Shown one piece after another: positions 45,991 through 56,277 of a stretch of DNA of 64,000 nucleotides. Numbering within the stretch: position 1 is the first letter of the stretch; the number at the start of each line of letters is the position of its first letter. This stretch comes from Vitreoscilla filiformis (GTDB taxonomy: Bacteria; Pseudomonadota; Gammaproteobacteria; Burkholderiales; Burkholderiaceae_C). Position numbers and translations under genes: made by a program. The notes below the pieces were generated by a model. That model ran no database searches and had not been told where the DNA came from. It worked only from the letters and a program-made list of their open reading frames with translations. Where the stretch lies: the NCBI RefSeq assembly GCF_002222655.1, contig NZ_CP022423.1, forward strand, positions 1,922,001 through 1,986,000, given 5' to 3'.

Positions 45991-47436
45991 ATGGCAAACA
46001 GTTCCGCGCCGGCCCAGCCGGTTTACGACGATACCGTGGTGAGATTGTTCTCACTTGCTGCGGTGTTGTATGGCATCGTGGGGATGCTGGTCGGGGTGAT
46101 CGTCGCCTCGCAACTGGCATGGCCCGAGTTGATCAACGGCATTCCATGGCTCAGCTATGGCCGCCTGCGACCGCTGCACACCAATGCAGTGATTTTTGCG
46201 TTCGGCGGTTGCGCGCTGTTCGCCACCAGCTACCACGTGGTGCAGCGCACCTGCCAGACTCGCCTGTTCGCACCGGCTCTGGCGATGTTCACTTTCCTGG
46301 GTTGGAACCTGGCCATCGTGGCTGCGGTGATCACCCTGCCGCTGGGCATGACCACCGGTAAGGAATACGCCGAGCTGGAATGGCCGGTGGACATCCTGAT
46401 TGCCATCACCTGGGTGGCTTACGCCGTCGTGTTCTTCGGAACGGTGGGCATTCGCAAGGTGCGTCACATCTACGTGGCCAACTGGTTCTTCGGTGCTTTC
46501 ATCATTGCCGTGGCGCTGCTGCACATCGTCAACAGCATGGAAGTTCCGGTGTCGGCATGGCCGATGAAGTCGTACTCGGTGTATGCCGGTGCGCAGGACG
46601 CCATGATCCAGTGGTGGTACGGCCACAACGCGGTGGGCTTCTTCCTGACCGCAGCCTTCCTGGGCATGATGTACTACTACATCCCCAAGCAGGCTGAACG
46701 TCCGGTGTACTCGTATCGCCTGTCGATCGTTCACTTCTGGGCGCTGATCTTCACCTACATGTGGGCGGGTCCTCACCATCTGCACTACACCGCTCTGCCG
46801 GACTGGACACAGTCGGTGGGCATGATCTTCTCGCTGATTCTGTTGGCTCCGTCCTGGGGCGGCATGATCAACGGCATCATGACCCTGTCGGGTGCTTGGC
46901 ATAAGCTGCGCGACGATCCGATCCTGAAGTTCCTGATCGTGTCCCTGTCGTTCTATGGCATGTCGACCTTCGAAGGCCCGATGATGTCCATCAAGACGGT
47001 GAACGCCCTGTCGCACTACACCGACTGGACGGTGGGTCACGTGCATTCGGGTGCGCTCGGCTGGGTGGGTCTGGTGTCGATCGGCTCGCTGTACTACCTG
47101 ATCCCGCGCATGTTTGGCCGCACCACGATGTTCAGCACCCGTGCCATTGAGCTGCACTTCTGGGTGGCGACCATCGGCATCGTGCTCTACATCGCTGCGA
47201 TGTGGATTGCCGGCGTGATGCAAGGTCTGATGTGGCGTGCGGTCAACCCGGACGGTACCCTGGTCTACAGCTTTGTTGAAAGCGTGAAGGCCACTTATCC
47301 GTTCTATGTGATCCGTGTGGCGGGTGGCGCGCTCTACCTGACGGGCATGATCATCATGGGCTGGAACGTGGTCATGACGGTGCTCAACGGCAAGGCAACC
47401 CCGGTGGCGATTCCCGCCGTTGCGGCCCACGCCTGA
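45991..47436 (+). CDS. ccoN: Cbb3-type cytochrome c oxidase subunit I
   Basis: A 481-aa catalytic subunit with twelve predicted helices. Heme b, heme b3 and CuB ligands lie in [46 protein letters not shown] and [16 protein letters not shown]. It reduces O2 to water at very low O2 while pumping protons. Codon use is especially biased, suggesting high expression. AAGGAGG precedes the ATG. Confidence 0.97.
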   Translation: MANSSAPAQPVYDDTVVRLFSLAAVLYGIVGMLVGVIVASQLAWPELINGIPWLSYGRLRPLHTNAVIFAFGGCALFATSYHVVQRTCQTRLFAPALAMFTFLGWNLAIVAAVITLPLGMTTGKEYAELEWPVDILIAITWVAYAVVFFGTVGIRKVRHIYVANWFFGAFIIAVALLHIVNSMEVPVSAWPMKSYSVYAGAQDAMIQWWYGHNAVGFFLTAAFLGMMYYYIPKQAERPVYSYRLSIVHFWALIFTYMWAGPHHLHYTALPDWTQSVGMIFSLILLAPSWGGMINGIMTLSGAWHKLRDDPILKFLIVSLSFYGMSTFEGPMMSIKTVNALSHYTDWTVGHVHSGALGWVGLVSIGSLYYLIPRMFGRTTMFSTRAIELHFWVATIGIVLYIAAMWIAGVMQGLMWRAVNPDGTLVYSFVESVKATYPFYVIRVAGGALYLTGMIIMGWNVVMTVLNGKATPVAIPAVAAHA

Positions 47437-47459
47437 TGCACTGACAAGGAGAATTCCAC

Positions 47460-48086
47460 ATGGCACATGACAACAAGCCAGTCGAAGGTCACGAGAAAAT
47501 CGAGACCAGTAACTTCCTGATGATCGTGCTGATTCTGCTGACGGTGTCCGTTGGCGGTCTGCTCGAAATCGTGCCGCTGTTTTTCCAGCGCTCCACGACC
47601 CAGCCGATCGAAGGCCTGAAACCCTACACCGCGCTGCAACTGGCGGGCCGGGATGTCTATCTGCGCGAGGGCTGCTACAACTGCCACTCGCAGATGGTGC
47701 GCCCCTTCCGTGCAGAGACGCTGCGTTATGGCCCGCACTCGCTGGCCGGTGAGTACGTCTACGATCACCCCTTCCAATGGGGTTCCAAGCGCACGGGGCC
47801 TGATCTGCACCGCGTGGGTGGCCGTTACTCGGACGAATGGCATCGTGTTCACCTGAACAACCCGCGTGATGTGGTGCCCGAGTCGAACATGCCGGCCTAT
47901 CCCTGGCTGAACACGGCGGTGGTCGACGAAAACGGTCTGGCGCCGCGCATGGAAGCCTTGCGCAAGGTGGGCGTGCCCTACAGCGACGAGGAAATTGCCA
48001 AGGCTGCTGGCGAAGTCAAGGGTAAAACCGAGATGGAAGCCGTCATTGCCTATTTGCAAGTTCTGGGCACTGCCCGGAAGTGGTAA
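47460..48086 (+). CDS. ccoO: Cbb3-type cytochrome c oxidase subunit II
   Basis: A 208-aa membrane-anchored monoheme cytochrome c. The N-terminal helix is [20 protein letters not shown]. Heme binding is C72xxC75H76 ([10 protein letters not shown]). The sixth-ligand Met lies in [12 protein letters not shown]. It passes electrons from CcoP to CcoN. It follows ccoN by 23 nt with AAGGAG. Confidence 0.97.
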   Translation: MAHDNKPVEGHEKIETSNFLMIVLILLTVSVGGLLEIVPLFFQRSTTQPIEGLKPYTALQLAGRDVYLREGCYNCHSQMVRPFRAETLRYGPHSLAGEYVYDHPFQWGSKRTGPDLHRVGGRYSDEWHRVHLNNPRDVVPESNMPAYPWLNTAVVDENGLAPRMEALRKVGVPYSDEEIAKAAGEVKGKTEMEAVIAYLQVLGTARKW

Positions 48087-48107
48087 TCCTCGGCTGGAGG
48101 GCGTGAA

Positions 48108-48293
48108 ATGCAGTGGGACGATTTGAACCTGTGGCGCAGCATCGTGACCGTGACGTCGCTGGTGCTGTTTGTGGGCTTGGTTGGCTGGACGTGGGCTCGC
48201 CGCCGTGCGCCCGTGTTTGACGAGGCTGCCCAATTGCCGTTCATCGGCGGTGACGATCCCGTCCCAGCGCCTCGGCCCTCTGAACGCAAATGA
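48108..48293 (+). CDS. ccoQ: Cbb3 oxidase subunit CcoQ
   Basis: A 61-aa one-helix protein, MQWDDLNLWRSIVTVTSLVL onwards, with a basic WARRRAP segment after the helix. It stabilises the complex in related bacteria. Identified by size, topology and position between ccoO and ccoP. Confidence 0.9.
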   Translation: MQWDDLNLWRSIVTVTSLVLFVGLVGWTWARRRAPVFDEAAQLPFIGGDDPVPAPRPSERK

Positions 48294-48344
48294 TGACATC
48301 CTGGGTCATCCTGATGGCCTGGGGTTCGCATCCTGGAGAATTCA

Positions 48345-49259
48345 ATGAGTGATTTCATTAGCAGCGGGTGGGCGATTTACGTGACGGTGATCGTCATCGC
48401 CAGCCTGATCTTCTGCCTCTTCGTGTTGGCTGTGGCCAGCAAGCGCAAGGTGATGGCCGATGACAACAGCACCGGCCACACCTGGGACGGCGATCTGCGT
48501 GAGCTGAACAACCCCCTGCCGCGTTGGTGGATGGGCTTGTTCTTGATCACGGTGGCGTTTGCCGTGGCTTACCTGTCGCTTTACCCGGGCCTGGGCTCCA
48601 ATCAGGGGGCATTGGGCTGGTCGAGCGCTGGTCAGCTCAAGACGGAAAACGAAAAGGCCCGTGAAGCCATGGCGCCGGTGTATGCCGCTTTTGCTGGCAA
48701 GTCGGCTGAAGAGCTGGGCAAGAACAAACAAGCCATGGAAATTGGCGAGCGTTTGTTCGTGAACAACTGTGCCCAATGTCACGGCGCCGATGCACGCGGC
48801 AGCAAGAGCTTCCCCAACTTGACCGACAACGATTGGCTGGGCGGTACAGGCCCTGATTACATCGAAAAGGTCATCAAGGAAGGTCGCCAGGGCGTGATGC
48901 CGCCCATGGGTGCCGCCGTGGGTGGGCCGGACGATGTGCGCAATGTGGCCAACTATGTGCTGAGCCTGTCGGGCAGCCCGCACAACTCGGTGGCAGCGCA
49001 GTTGGGTCAATCCAAGTTTGCAGCTTGCGCTGCCTGCCATGGCGCAGACGGCAAGGGCAACCAAGCGGTGGGTGCGCCGAACCTGACCGACAAGGTCTGG
49101 CTGCATGGCTGGGGCGAAGCAGCCGTGACCGAGATGGTCAACAAGGGCAAGACCAACGTGATGCCGCCCCAAGGGGCTCGTCTCACGCCTGAGCAGCTCA
49201 AGGTGCTGACCGCCTACGTCTGGAATTTGTCCCAGAGCACAAAAGTTGCCGCGAAGTAA
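48345..49259 (+). CDS. ccoP: Cbb3-type cytochrome c oxidase subunit III
   Basis: A 304-aa diheme cytochrome c. Two N-terminal helices (about 8-31 and 61-80) flank a soluble loop with HTWDGDLRELNNPLPRWW. Heme sites are C142xxCH (NCAQCHG) and C228xxCH (ACAACHG). It receives electrons from soluble cytochromes or the bc1 complex. It ends the ccoNOQP structural set. Confidence 0.97.
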   Translation: MSDFISSGWAIYVTVIVIASLIFCLFVLAVASKRKVMADDNSTGHTWDGDLRELNNPLPRWWMGLFLITVAFAVAYLSLYPGLGSNQGALGWSSAGQLKTENEKAREAMAPVYAAFAGKSAEELGKNKQAMEIGERLFVNNCAQCHGADARGSKSFPNLTDNDWLGGTGPDYIEKVIKEGRQGVMPPMGAAVGGPDDVRNVANYVLSLSGSPHNSVAAQLGQSKFAACAACHGADGKGNQAVGAPNLTDKVWLHGWGEAAVTEMVNKGKTNVMPPQGARLTPEQLKVLTAYVWNLSQSTKVAAK

Positions 49260-49274
49260 GCTAAATTTGCCGGC

Positions 49275-50750
49275 ATGAAAGATACCTCCACCCCTATTCA
49301 GTCAGAATCCAAGGCCAACTCGGCAGCTCCTCCTTCGGGGGAAGCTGGTGCGGTGGAGGTATCCCTCTACCAGAAGTCGAAGAAAATCTATGCCAAATCG
49401 GTCACGGGTTTCTTCTCCTCCTGGCGCTGGGCGCTCGTATGGGTGACCCAGCTTGTTTTCTATGTCACGCCGTGGCTGATGTGGAATGATCGGCAGGCCG
49501 TGCTGTTCGATCTGGTTTCGCGGCGGTTCTATATTTTCGGGCTGGTGCTTTACCCGCAGGATTTGATTTACCTGACCGGGTTGTTGATGCTGTCGGCTTA
49601 CGGGCTTTTTCTTTTCACTGCGGTTGCCGGACGCCTTTGGTGTGGATACGCCTGCCCGCAAACGGTCTACACAGAAATTTACATGTGGATCGAGAAAAAG
49701 TTTGAAGGCGATCGTGCCCAGCGTATGCGTTTGGACGCCGGCCCCTGGACGCGTGAGCGTTTACTGCGCACCGGTGGCAAACAGGCGGCATGGATCCTGT
49801 TTGGCCTGTGGACCGGCTTTACGTTTGTGGGGTATTTCACACCGATCCACACCTTGATGGCCGAGGCGCTGACGCTCGGTTTCGGGCCTTGGGAGTGGTT
49901 CTGGGTGTTGTTCTACGGTTTTGCCACCTATGGCAACGCCGGATACATGCGTGAGCAGGTGTGCAAGTACATGTGTCCCTATGCGCGCTTCCAAAGTGCG
50001 ATGTTTGACAAGGACACGATGATCATCAGCTACGACGCAGAACGGGGCGAGCCGCGTGGTTCACGTTCCAAAAAGGCCGACCCCGCCAAGCTGGGTCTGG
50101 GCTCCTGCGTGGACTGTGGGTTGTGTGTGCAGGTGTGCCCGACCGGCATCGACATCCGTAAAGGTCTTCAGTACGAATGCATTGGATGCGCTGCATGCAT
50201 TGATGTGTGTGACGGCATCATGGACAAGATGGGGTATGAGCGGGGCTTGGTGCGCTACGCCACCCAAAATGGCTTGGATCAGCGCTGGACGCGTGAGCAA
50301 ATGATTCGACGCGTCTTCCGTCCACGCGTGCTGATCTACACCGTCATCATGATCCTGATTTGTACGGCGTTCGTGCTCAGTTTGGTGTATCGGCATCCGT
50401 TCCGGGCGGACGTGGTGCGAGATCGTGCGTCGCTGGCCCGTATCGTTGGGGATGGACGGATTGAGAACGTCTATCGCATCCAGATCATGAACTCGGCGGA
50501 GCGCACGCAGCGCTACACCATTCAAGTCGATGGGTTGCCCAACATGAGCACCGACCTGCCCAGTCAAATCGAGCTGGCACCGGCTGAGGCACGTTGGGTG
50601 ACGGTGGGTGTTCAGATTCCGTTCGAGTCTGGACAAGCAGCCGGCCCTGGCGTACACCCCATTCACTTTGTGATTGAGCGCCAAGCCTCTGAGGGTGAAG
50701 GGGCGGCGGTGAAGTTGGAAGAGAAATCCACGTTCATGGTGCCGCGATAA
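49275..50750 (+). CDS. ccoG: Cytochrome c oxidase accessory protein CcoG
   Basis: A 491-aa membrane ferredoxin-like protein. Several helices and a YACPQTVYTEIYMWIE segment precede two [4Fe-4S] sites (CVDCGLCVQVCPTG and CIGCAACIDVCD). A periplasmic Ig-like C-terminal domain follows the last helix. It reduces Cu(II) to Cu(I) in the copper supply route to cbb3 oxidase in other bacteria. Confidence 0.95.
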   Translation: MKDTSTPIQSESKANSAAPPSGEAGAVEVSLYQKSKKIYAKSVTGFFSSWRWALVWVTQLVFYVTPWLMWNDRQAVLFDLVSRRFYIFGLVLYPQDLIYLTGLLMLSAYGLFLFTAVAGRLWCGYACPQTVYTEIYMWIEKKFEGDRAQRMRLDAGPWTRERLLRTGGKQAAWILFGLWTGFTFVGYFTPIHTLMAEALTLGFGPWEWFWVLFYGFATYGNAGYMREQVCKYMCPYARFQSAMFDKDTMIISYDAERGEPRGSRSKKADPAKLGLGSCVDCGLCVQVCPTGIDIRKGLQYECIGCAACIDVCDGIMDKMGYERGLVRYATQNGLDQRWTREQMIRRVFRPRVLIYTVIMILICTAFVLSLVYRHPFRADVVRDRASLARIVGDGRIENVYRIQIMNSAERTQRYTIQVDGLPNMSTDLPSQIELAPAEARWVTVGVQIPFESGQAAGPGVHPIHFVIERQASEGEGAAVKLEEKSTFMVPR

Positions 50751-50780
50751 ACTTCGACCCTCCGAGCCATTTCAACGATC

Positions 50781-51041
50781 ATGCAGACCAACGCCCGTAC
50801 CGATCAGTCCTCCCCGACGTCTCCCCAGCCATGGTGGCGTTACCGCATGGTTTGGCTGGTGATCGGGGGCCCGTTGGTTGTCGTTGTGGCCAGCTTGGCC
50901 ACGGCGGTGGTGGCCGTTCGGGGGGCTGATCCGGTGATGACCAAGGAAGAGATGGAAGCGTCAGCGCAGAAGAATCCATCGCTGATGCCCGCCATCCAAG
51001 CGCGTAACAACGCAGCCACGGCGGGCAGCAGCAAACCGTGA
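50781..51041 (+). CDS. Short FixH/CcoH-like membrane protein
   Basis: An 86-aa protein with one helix (MVWLVIGGPLVVVVASLATAVVAV), then DPVMTKEEMEASAQKNPSLMPAIQARNN. Position after ccoG and the N-terminal WWRYRMVWLVIGGP pattern identify it as FixH/CcoH-like, but it lacks most of the periplasmic domain (family usually 140-180 aa). It may still stabilise the oxidase during assembly. Confidence 0.75.
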   Translation: MQTNARTDQSSPTSPQPWWRYRMVWLVIGGPLVVVVASLATAVVAVRGADPVMTKEEMEASAQKNPSLMPAIQARNNAATAGSSKP

Positions 51042-51074
51042 GCTGGCAAGGGCGTCCTTTTCGGGCGCATGGAC

Positions 51075-51110
51075 ATGAAAAAAGCGCACCCGCAGGTGCG
51101 CTTTTTTCAT
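51075..51110. terminator. Bidirectional terminator between ccoH and fnr
   Basis: A perfect 16-bp inverted repeat, ATGAAAAAAGCGCACC and its complement, encloses a CGCA loop. A- and T-tracts on either side let it end transcription from both directions. Confidence 0.95.
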
Positions 51111-51134
51111 GGAGACGTTGGAGCGTGAAAGCCG

Positions 51135-51872
51135 TCAGCAGCCCGTGCTGCCATTGATCAGTTGCTGTAAGCCCGCTTGATCGAGAATGCGAATGTGGCG
51201 TTGTTTCACTTCCAGCAAGCCTTCGTCTTGGAACTTAGAGAATGTGCGGCTGACGGTTTCGAGTTTGAGGCCCAAATAGCTGCCGATTTCTTCCCGCGTC
51301 ATGCGCAAAATCAGCGACGAAGCCGAGAAACCCCGTGCTTGCAAGCGCTGGGTGAGATTCATGAGGAAAGCCGCCAGACGCTCTTCCGCCCGCATGCTGC
51401 CTAACAAAAGCATCACACCATGATCCCGGACAATCTCGCGGCTCATGATTTTGTGAAACTGGTGCTGAAGGTCGGTGAACTCGCGGGACAGGTCTTCGAG
51501 TTGGCTGTAGGGAATGACGCAAACTTGGGAGTCCTCCAGCGCGACGGCATCGCAGGAGTGGCGGTCATTGCTGATACCGTCCAGCCCTAGCAGCTCGCCG
51601 GCCATTTGGAAGCCCGTCACTTGGTCACGCCCATCCTCGGAGGAGACGCAGGTCTTGAAAAAACCGGTGCGCACCGCGTAAAGCGATTGGAACTCGTCGC
51701 CAGCGCGAAACAGGGTGTCTCCCCGGCTGACGGTGCGACGGGTGGCCACCAAGGCATCCAGCCGATCCAGATCTGGGCGGGCGAGGCCGACCGGCAGGCA
51801 CAGCTCTCGCAGGTTGCAACTGGAGCAAGCGACCTTGAAGGTTTCCGATTTCAGACGCGACGTATCGTTCAT
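51135..51872 (-). CDS. fnr: FNR-type oxygen-sensing regulator
   Basis: A 245-aa CRP/FNR protein. The [4Fe-4S] cysteines are C16, C19, C25 (ACSSCNLRELC) and C107 (HSCDAVAL), as in E. coli FNR. The recognition helix LETVSRTFSKFQ has the ExxSR motif that reads TTGAT-N4-ATCAA. O2 destroys the cluster and switches it off. ATG 51872 is chosen. ATG 51881 is also possible. It diverges from hemN, which has a matching site. Confidence 0.95.
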   Translation of the reverse strand: MNDTSRLKSETFKVACSSCNLRELCLPVGLARPDLDRLDALVATRRTVSRGDTLFRAGDEFQSLYAVRTGFFKTCVSSEDGRDQVTGFQMAGELLGLDGISNDRHSCDAVALEDSQVCVIPYSQLEDLSREFTDLQHQFHKIMSREIVRDHGVMLLLGSMRAEERLAAFLMNLTQRLQARGFSASSLILRMTREEIGSYLGLKLETVSRTFSKFQDEGLLEVKQRHIRILDQAGLQQLINGSTGC

Positions 51873-51994
51873 GGCGCACATTATGGCTTGCGACGACTCG
51901 GACTCAGCGTTCTGGCAGGGGCTGGACTGGCGTGACTGGAGCATGACGATCCTCAAGAGGTCAGGCATTCTTCAGGCGGTGGGTCGATTCTGTC

Positions 51995-52008
51995 TTGAGA
52001 TGCATCAA
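51995..52008 (+). promoter_or_regulatory. FNR box upstream of hemN
   Basis: TTGAGATGCATCAA matches TTGAT-N4-ATCAA at nine of ten defined bases. It lies 33 nt upstream of the hemN ATG and 122 nt upstream of the divergent fnr start. It should link hemN to FNR. Confidence 0.75.
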
Positions 52009-52041
52009 GCCACAACTTGAAGCGAATGGCACCATGCTGCC

Positions 52042-53451
52042 ATGGATCATGCCTTTACCGAAACGCAGCCGATGTTGTCCGCGGATCTGCTGCGCCGCTT
52101 TGACGTTCCGGGGCCCCGCTACACCTCCTATCCGACAGCGGATCGGTTCGTCGAGGCGTTCAAGCATGACGATTACGTCGGCGCGTTGCAGCAACGCGCT
52201 GAGGGTGCCATGGTGGGGGGGAAGAAACCGCTGTCGTTGTACGTCCACATTCCGTTCTGTGAGTCGGTCTGTTACTACTGTGCGTGTAACAAGGTCATCA
52301 CCAAGCACCACGAGCGGGCGCAGGAGTACTTGGATGCGTTGGAAGCCGAAGTCGGCATGCACGTTGCGCTGTTGGGCAATCAACAGTCCGTGACGCAGTT
52401 GCATCTGGGAGGTGGATCCCCCACGTTTTTGAGCGATGACGAACTGGCGCGCTTGATGGCGCTGCTCAAAACCTCCTTCCGGATCGTTCCGGGGGCAGAG
52501 GTGTCGATCGAGGTCGATCCGCGCACGGTGTCACCGCAGCGGTTGCGGCACTTCCGCGACATTGGCTTCAACCGCATCAGTTTCGGCGTGCAAGATTTTG
52601 ATCCGGATGTGCAAAAGGCCGTCCACCGGGTTCAGCCGTACGACAGTGTGCGCGAGCTGATGGTGTCGGCCCGCGAGCTGGGTTACGAGTCCATCAATGT
52701 GGATTTGATTTACGGCCTGCCCAAGCAGCACCCGGAGAGCTTCAGCCAAACGGTGCGCCAAGTGGCCGAGTTGCGGCCTGATCGCATCGCGCTGTACGCC
52801 TATGCCCATTTGCCGTTGCGCTTCAAACCGCAGCGACGCATCGATAGCGCCGATTTGCCCACGGCTGCTGAGCGGATCGCCATGCTGTCGGGTGCGTTGT
52901 CGGGGTTCATCGGCCATGGCTACACCTACATCGGCATGGATCACTTCGCCTTGCCGAATGATGCGCTGGCAGCGGCCAAGCGTCAGGGGCGGCTGCATCG
53001 CAACTTCCAGGGCTATAGCACCCAACCCGATTGCGACTTGATCGGGCTGGGCGTGTCCTCGATTGGCCGCATGGGGGCCACGTACAGCCAGAACGCCAAG
53101 ACTTTGCCCGAATACTACGATGCCATCCGGCAAGGCATTTTCCCGATTGTGCGGGGTCTGGCGCTCAGTCGGGACGATCTGCTGCGCCGTGCCGTCATCA
53201 TGGCCATCATGTGCCAAGGGCGGCTGGAGTTTGAATCGATCGAACTGGCCCACTTGATCAAAGTGCCGGAGTATTTCCGTGCCGAGCTGGCTTCGCTGGC
53301 GCCGTACGTCGAGATGGGCTTGGTGGTGCAAGAGCCCGGCGCCATCCAAGTGACGGCCCAAGGCTGGTTCTTCGTGCGAGCTGTTGCCATGTTGTTCGAC
53401 CGACATCTGCAAGCCGATAAAGCGCGAGAGCGTTTTTCACGCATCATCTGA
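52042..53451 (+). CDS. hemN: Oxygen-independent coproporphyrinogen III oxidase
   Basis: A 469-aa radical SAM enzyme. The cluster motif is C73xxxC77xxC80 (PFCESVCYYCACNKV), preceded by GPRYTSYPTADRF. The NVDLIYGLPKQ and GMDHFALP blocks are as in HemN. It decarboxylates coproporphyrinogen III for heme synthesis without O2. Placement beside the cbb3 genes and under FNR fits microoxic growth. Confidence 0.97.
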   Translation: MDHAFTETQPMLSADLLRRFDVPGPRYTSYPTADRFVEAFKHDDYVGALQQRAEGAMVGGKKPLSLYVHIPFCESVCYYCACNKVITKHHERAQEYLDALEAEVGMHVALLGNQQSVTQLHLGGGSPTFLSDDELARLMALLKTSFRIVPGAEVSIEVDPRTVSPQRLRHFRDIGFNRISFGVQDFDPDVQKAVHRVQPYDSVRELMVSARELGYESINVDLIYGLPKQHPESFSQTVRQVAELRPDRIALYAYAHLPLRFKPQRRIDSADLPTAAERIAMLSGALSGFIGHGYTYIGMDHFALPNDALAAAKRQGRLHRNFQGYSTQPDCDLIGLGVSSIGRMGATYSQNAKTLPEYYDAIRQGIFPIVRGLALSRDDLLRRAVIMAIMCQGRLEFESIELAHLIKVPEYFRAELASLAPYVEMGLVVQEPGAIQVTAQGWFFVRAVAMLFDRHLQADKARERFSRII

Positions 53452-53453
53452 GG

Positions 53454-54158
53454 GTGAATGCCTCTTTGTTATTCAGCGCCCTGCTGATGGGCCTGGCCGG
53501 TACGGTTCACTGTGCGGCGATGTGTGGCGTCCCCAGTGCGGCGGTGATGCGGGCTTGCGCGGGGCCGCGTCCTCGACAGGTGGTGACAGGGTTCTTCCTT
53601 GCCCGGGCTTTGGGGTATGCCGCTGTGGGGGCCGTCGCGGCGGCCAGCGTGGCCGGGTTGGCGTGGCTGGGACAGTGGTCCCCTGCATTGCGGCCCTTGT
53701 GGGCCATGGCGCACTTGGCGGCGTTGGCACTCGGCGTGTGGCTGCTGATCTATGGCCGCCAACCCATCTGGCTAGAACGCCTGGGCGGCCCGAACCGCTT
53801 GGCTGAGTCTCAAGCCGGGTGGCAACCCGTGCGATTTGCGCCGCTCAAGGCATCGCTGATTGGGGCCGTGTGGTTTGCGTGGCCGTGCGGTTTGCTGCAA
53901 TCGGCCCTGATGGTGGCTGCTTTGGCCAATTCACCGGCCGACGGGGCGTTGGTGATGCTGGTGTTCGCCATGGCCTCTGCACCCGGGTTGGGCGTGGGGC
54001 CGGTGGTGTGGCAGCGGTGGCTGTCTGGGCGGGGCGATCGCGGTGAAGGGCTGATGCGCTGGGTGGTGCGGCTGTCCGGGTTGGCGCTGGTGCTTGGTTC
54101 GGCTTGGGCGCTGGGGCATGATCTTTGGAGCCGCGTGGCGGCTTACTGCCTGAGCTGA
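53454..54158 (+). CDS. TauE/SafE-like (DsbD-type) membrane protein
   Basis: A 234-aa membrane protein with about six helices. The N-terminal [23 protein letters not shown] has the HCxxMCG motif shared by this group found near cbb3 genes. [18 protein letters not shown] near residue 140 is the second conserved Cys region. A role in metal or thiol handling for oxidase assembly is suggested by context only. The GTG start lies 2 nt after the hemN stop. Confidence 0.8.
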   Translation: MNASLLFSALLMGLAGTVHCAAMCGVPSAAVMRACAGPRPRQVVTGFFLARALGYAAVGAVAAASVAGLAWLGQWSPALRPLWAMAHLAALALGVWLLIYGRQPIWLERLGGPNRLAESQAGWQPVRFAPLKASLIGAVWFAWPCGLLQSALMVAALANSPADGALVMLVFAMASAPGLGVGPVVWQRWLSGRGDRGEGLMRWVVRLSGLALVLGSAWALGHDLWSRVAAYCLS

Positions 54159-54226
54159 GGCAGCCTCCCCCGCATAGAATTTTCGATTCCGGGGTTTTCT
54201 CATCCAATCACGCCAAAGCGAGCGAC

Positions 54227-55480
54227 ATGTACCAGCACATCCAAGTGCCCGAGGGCGGGCAAAAGATCACGGCAAACGCGGACTTTTCGCTGAACGTGCC
54301 CGACCATCCCATCATTCCGTACATCGAAGGTGACGGCGTCGGCGTGGACGTCACACCGGTGATGCGCCAAGTCGTGGATGCAGCCGTGGCCAAGGCGTAC
54401 GGCGGCCAGCGCCAAATCCATTGGATGGAAATTTTCGCCGGCGCCAAAGCGACTCGTGTGTATGGTGCCGATGTCTGGCTGCCCGATGAAACGGTGTCGG
54501 TGGTCAAAGACTATCTGGTGTCGATCAAGGGGCCGCTGGCCACGCCGGTGGGCGGGGGCATCCGTTCGCTGAATGTGACGTTGCGCCAAGAGCTGGATTT
54601 GTATGTGTGCTTGCGCCCGGTGCGTTATCTGAAGGGTGTGCCCTCGCCGCTGAAGGATCCCGGCAAGACGGACATGGTGATCTTCCGCGAGAACTCGGAA
54701 GACATCTATGCCGGCATCGAGTGGGCGGCAGGAACCGACGATGTTCAGAAAGTGATCCACTTTCTCGATCAGGACATGGGGGTTAACAAAATCCGCTTCC
54801 CGGCCACGTCGGCCATTGGTGTCAAGCCGGTGTCCCGCGAGGGCACCGAACGGTTGGTTCGCAAGGCGATTCAGTACGCCATCGACCACAACAAGCCCAG
54901 CGTGACCTTGGTTCACAAGGGCAACATCATGAAGTTCACCGAAGGGGGCTTCCGGGACTGGGGTTACGCCCTGGCACAGCGTGAGTTCGGGGCCGAGCTG
55001 ATCGACGGCGGGCCGTGGTGCCGCCTCCAAAACCCCAAGACAGGCAAGATGATTGTCATCAAGGACAGCATCACCGACGCCTTCTTCCAACAAGTGTTGA
55101 TGCGTCCGGTGGAGTACTCGGTGATCGCGACGCTGAACCTGAATGGCGATTACATCTCCGACGCTGTGGCCGCACAGGTCGGGGGCATTGGCATTGCGCC
55201 GGGCGCCAACCTGTCCGATTCGGTGGCGATGTTTGAGGCCACGCACGGCACCGCTCCGCGTTATGCCGGCAAGGATTACGTCAACCCGGGCTCGCTGATT
55301 CTCTCCGCAGAGATGATGCTGCGCCACATGGGGTGGGTGGAAGCGGCGGATCGCATCGTTGCGGCCATGGAAGCGGCCATCCAGTCCAAGCGAGTGACGT
55401 ACGATTTTGCGCGGATGATGGAGGATGCCACCCAGGTGTCCTGCTCGGGTTTCGGCCAAACGCTGATCGAACAGTTGTGA
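54227..55480 (+). CDS. icd: NADP-dependent isocitrate dehydrogenase
   Basis: A 417-aa TCA-cycle enzyme oxidising isocitrate to 2-oxoglutarate. Substrate residues lie in [13 protein letters not shown], and [14 protein letters not shown] and the [11 protein letters not shown] cofactor region are present. Length and motifs match the homodimeric E. coli type. The start [11 protein letters not shown] fits homologues. Monocistronic. Confidence 0.97.
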   Translation: MYQHIQVPEGGQKITANADFSLNVPDHPIIPYIEGDGVGVDVTPVMRQVVDAAVAKAYGGQRQIHWMEIFAGAKATRVYGADVWLPDETVSVVKDYLVSIKGPLATPVGGGIRSLNVTLRQELDLYVCLRPVRYLKGVPSPLKDPGKTDMVIFRENSEDIYAGIEWAAGTDDVQKVIHFLDQDMGVNKIRFPATSAIGVKPVSREGTERLVRKAIQYAIDHNKPSVTLVHKGNIMKFTEGGFRDWGYALAQREFGAELIDGGPWCRLQNPKTGKMIVIKDSITDAFFQQVLMRPVEYSVIATLNLNGDYISDAVAAQVGGIGIAPGANLSDSVAMFEATHGTAPRYAGKDYVNPGSLILSAEMMLRHMGWVEAADRIVAAMEAAIQSKRVTYDFARMMEDATQVSCSGFGQTLIEQL

Positions 55481-55503
55481 GCCGTTTGGCCCATTGAGAA
55501 CGC

Positions 55504-55529
55504 AAAAACCCGCCAAATGGCGGGTTTTT
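55504..55529. terminator. Bidirectional terminator between icd and the cold-shock gene
   Basis: AAAAACCCGCC and GGCGGGTTTTT form an 11-bp stem around AAAT. It serves icd (plus) and the convergent cold-shock gene (minus). Confidence 0.94.
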
Positions 55530-55550
55530 GACATCTGGCGTCAAGCGGGT

Positions 55551-55784
55551 TCAAGGAACTGTGGCCTTGTCGGCATCGGCCAGTGCGCGGATGTTCAGGG
55601 CCAGGCAGCCTTTGGGGCCTTGGCTCATCTCAAAGGTGACGCGGTGCCCCTGCTTGAGGGTGCGAAAGCCTTCCATCTGGATGGCGGAGAAGTGCGCAAA
55701 GACATCTCCGCTCCCATCATCGGGCGTGATGAAACCGAAGCCCTTGATGTCGCTGAACCATTTCACGGTGCCTGCCATGTCCAT
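55551..55784 (-). CDS. Cold-shock domain protein
   Basis: A 77-aa CspA-family RNA/DNA chaperone. RNP1-like [11 protein letters not shown] and RNP2-like DVFAHFSAI are present. It is longer at the C-terminus and more acidic than CspA. M3 is an alternative start. It is probably a stationary-phase or constitutive member, but that cannot be read from sequence. Confidence 0.92.
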   Translation of the reverse strand: MDMAGTVKWFSDIKGFGFITPDDGSGDVFAHFSAIQMEGFRTLKQGHRVTFEMSQGPKGCLALNIRALADADKATVP

Positions 55785-55914
55785 CTGAATCCCCTGAACG
55801 TTACGTCATTGGCACAATTCTTGATAACTGTGCTCACAGCGTCAAGTAAGGCCCCATGCCTCGGGTGTAAAACCAACGCCGATGAGGGGTCGGTCAACTG
55901 GCTATACTGAATTC

Positions 55915-56277
55915 ATGGCTTCGAAACTTCCCAAGTCGCCGCCCGTTGCTCCCCTGCCAGATCTTGGCAAGCCCGATGGCGGGCAGGGTGCCGTGGTGGC
56001 TGAGCGCAAGGCTGCGCGAACCCGCCCTCCCCGGATGTACCAGGTGGTCATGCTCAATGATGACTACACCCCGATGGAATTTGTGGTGATGGTTTTGCAG
56101 CAATACTTCCGCATGAATTTGGAAGCTGCGACGCAGATCATGCTCAAGATTCACCACGAGGGCCGAGCCGTGTGCGGGGTGTTCACCAAGGACATCGCCG
56201 CCACCAAGGTCGAACTGGTGCTCGCCGCAGCGCGGCGCGCTGGACACCCGCTTCAATGCACGATGGAGGCCGCATGA
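55915..56277 (+). CDS. clpS: ATP-dependent Clp protease adaptor ClpS
   Basis: A 120-aa N-recognin that delivers N-degron proteins to ClpAP. The N-terminal 45 residues are a flexible Pro/Lys-rich tail. The core [22 protein letters not shown] contains the N-degron pocket, and [22 protein letters not shown] follows. The start [10 protein letters not shown] is chosen over an in-frame upstream ATG. The stop overlaps the clpA start. Confidence 0.96.
   Translation: MASKLPKSPPVAPLPDLGKPDGGQGAVVAERKAARTRPPRMYQVVMLNDDYTPMEFVVMVLQQYFRMNLEAATQIMLKIHHEGRAVCGVFTKDIAATKVELVLAAARRAGHPLQCTMEAA

Noticed and set aside
54200..55534. 444-codon minus-strand frame opposite icd
   Set aside because: Antisense shadow of icd. 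Low-complexity His/Arg-rich translation with no family resemblance.
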